A stretch of 51,522 nt of DNA from Gracilaria vermiculophylla (taxonomy: Eukaryota; Rhodophyta; Florideophyceae; Gracilariales; Gracilariaceae): assembly GCA_019155205.2 (NCBI GenBank), contig JAHNZQ020000004.1:4367693-4419214 (forward strand), read 5' to 3'. This document shows, piece by piece, positions 51,073-51,522 of the stretch. A model generated the notes under the pieces. It was not told the DNA's origin. It saw only the letters and a list, made by a program, of their open reading frames with translations, and did no database searches. The position numbers and the translations under genes are program-made. Each line of letters starts with the position of its first letter. Within the stretch, counting starts at the first letter, position 1.

Positions 51073-51522
51073 TGATCAACACAAGGCCAGCAAGGCGCCC
51101 CTGCAGCCTTGGGTTGGTCGAAAACCTGAGCTCGCGGCTACGCTGCCGCTGCTGTTCACATTACACATTTTACGTACACTCTGCGACACTGTCGACCATT
51201 TTCATTTCTTTGCGACATCGATCTTGTCCCACGGATCCAAGATTCGGCTGTCCAGCTCAAATACAGCACTTTTGAAGGAGAAGATTTCCACTTCTGTTCT
51301 CGGCCCCAGAGCCTTCTTCTTCATATGATGCTTCTATAAAATAAGAGCAAAGCATTGGGCCATGGAGAACCCATACAGAAACTCAGTAGAGCTGGTCATT
51401 TCCCGAGAGATGAATAGTTTTCAATACCAGACCCGATTGCAACACCCATTTTGCTGAGAAGATGTATGGGCACACAAGGATGAAAAAAAAAGCCACATGT
51501 TCTTCATCAACAGCCCTTTAAT
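51073..51522 (+). repeat. Dispersed repeat beta, copy 2 (cut by window edge)
   Basis: Homologous in direct orientation to 40514-41030 and continuing to the end of the window, so the right boundary is unknown. A 154-codon open frame crosses alpha and beta here, but the matching frame in copy 1 is broken by stops and indels. It is therefore not called as a gene. Confidence 0.85.

Noticed and set aside
50864..51328. 154-codon open frame across repeats alpha and beta
   Set aside because: The homologous region at 40.5-41.0 kb has stops and frame-shifting indels, so coding is not conserved.
1..51522. CRISPR array, bacterial operon, prophage or rRNA operon
   Set aside because: No regularly spaced repeat-spacer pattern, no phage or rRNA sequence, and the genes are eukaryotic. 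No convincing tRNA was found by eye, although a covariance-model scan would be needed to exclude one.

Overview
This is nuclear DNA of a eukaryote, most likely an alga. The recognisable genes are eukaryotic: an MCM8-like helicase, a TRF4-type poly(A) polymerase, a cytosolic threonyl-tRNA synthetase, a GNA1-type acetyltransferase, a TCP11-family protein, a bZIP factor and a Mediator 19-like protein. Two genes point to a plastid: a YlmG/CCB3-type YGGT membrane protein and a ferredoxin-like protein with a Phe-containing N-terminal transit peptide (MAGTAFVSPF). That transit style and the few short introns fit a unicellular red alga. This assignment is inference; no rRNA or plastid marker is present to confirm it.

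Layout. (1) Bases 1-12,500 are AT-rich with no convincing gene, but hold three copies of a dispersed cassette with four GGTTGTRAAA motifs followed by a conserved CTGG|GTAAG splice donor; a fourth copy lies near 41.8 kb. (2) Bases ~12,500-27,000 form an extremely GC-rich island (about 50 of 60 bases are G/C in the sampled line 17041-17100, against 22 of 60 in 9001-9060), full of CG-rich microsatellites and poly-G/poly-C runs. It contains five genes: YGGT protein (+, three exons), MED19-like (-), bZIP factor (+), LOG-type phosphoribohydrolase (+, two exons) and a zinc-finger TRF4-like poly(A) polymerase (-). (3) Bases 27,800-40,500 have ordinary composition and hold ThrRS (+) followed by three long uninterrupted minus-strand genes: an unknown protein, a TCP11 protein and MCM8. 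(4) Bases 40,500-51,522 are a repeat-rich stretch with three small minus-strand genes (a tail-anchored protein, a ferredoxin-like protein and GNA1), plus one doubtful small ORF.

The genes do not form one pathway and look like an ordinary nuclear neighbourhood. Three gene pairs are tightly convergent (YGGT/MED19, LOG/poly(A) polymerase, ThrRS/unknown). The poly(A) polymerase and ThrRS are divergent across a 44-bp tandem array of CCAATTGG motifs that looks like a shared promoter. The most unusual features are the promoter/leader/splice-donor cassette family, including a 127-bp perfect inverted repeat inside otherwise diverged copies; the GC island; and a dispersed repeat whose edge coincides with the MCM8 start codon.
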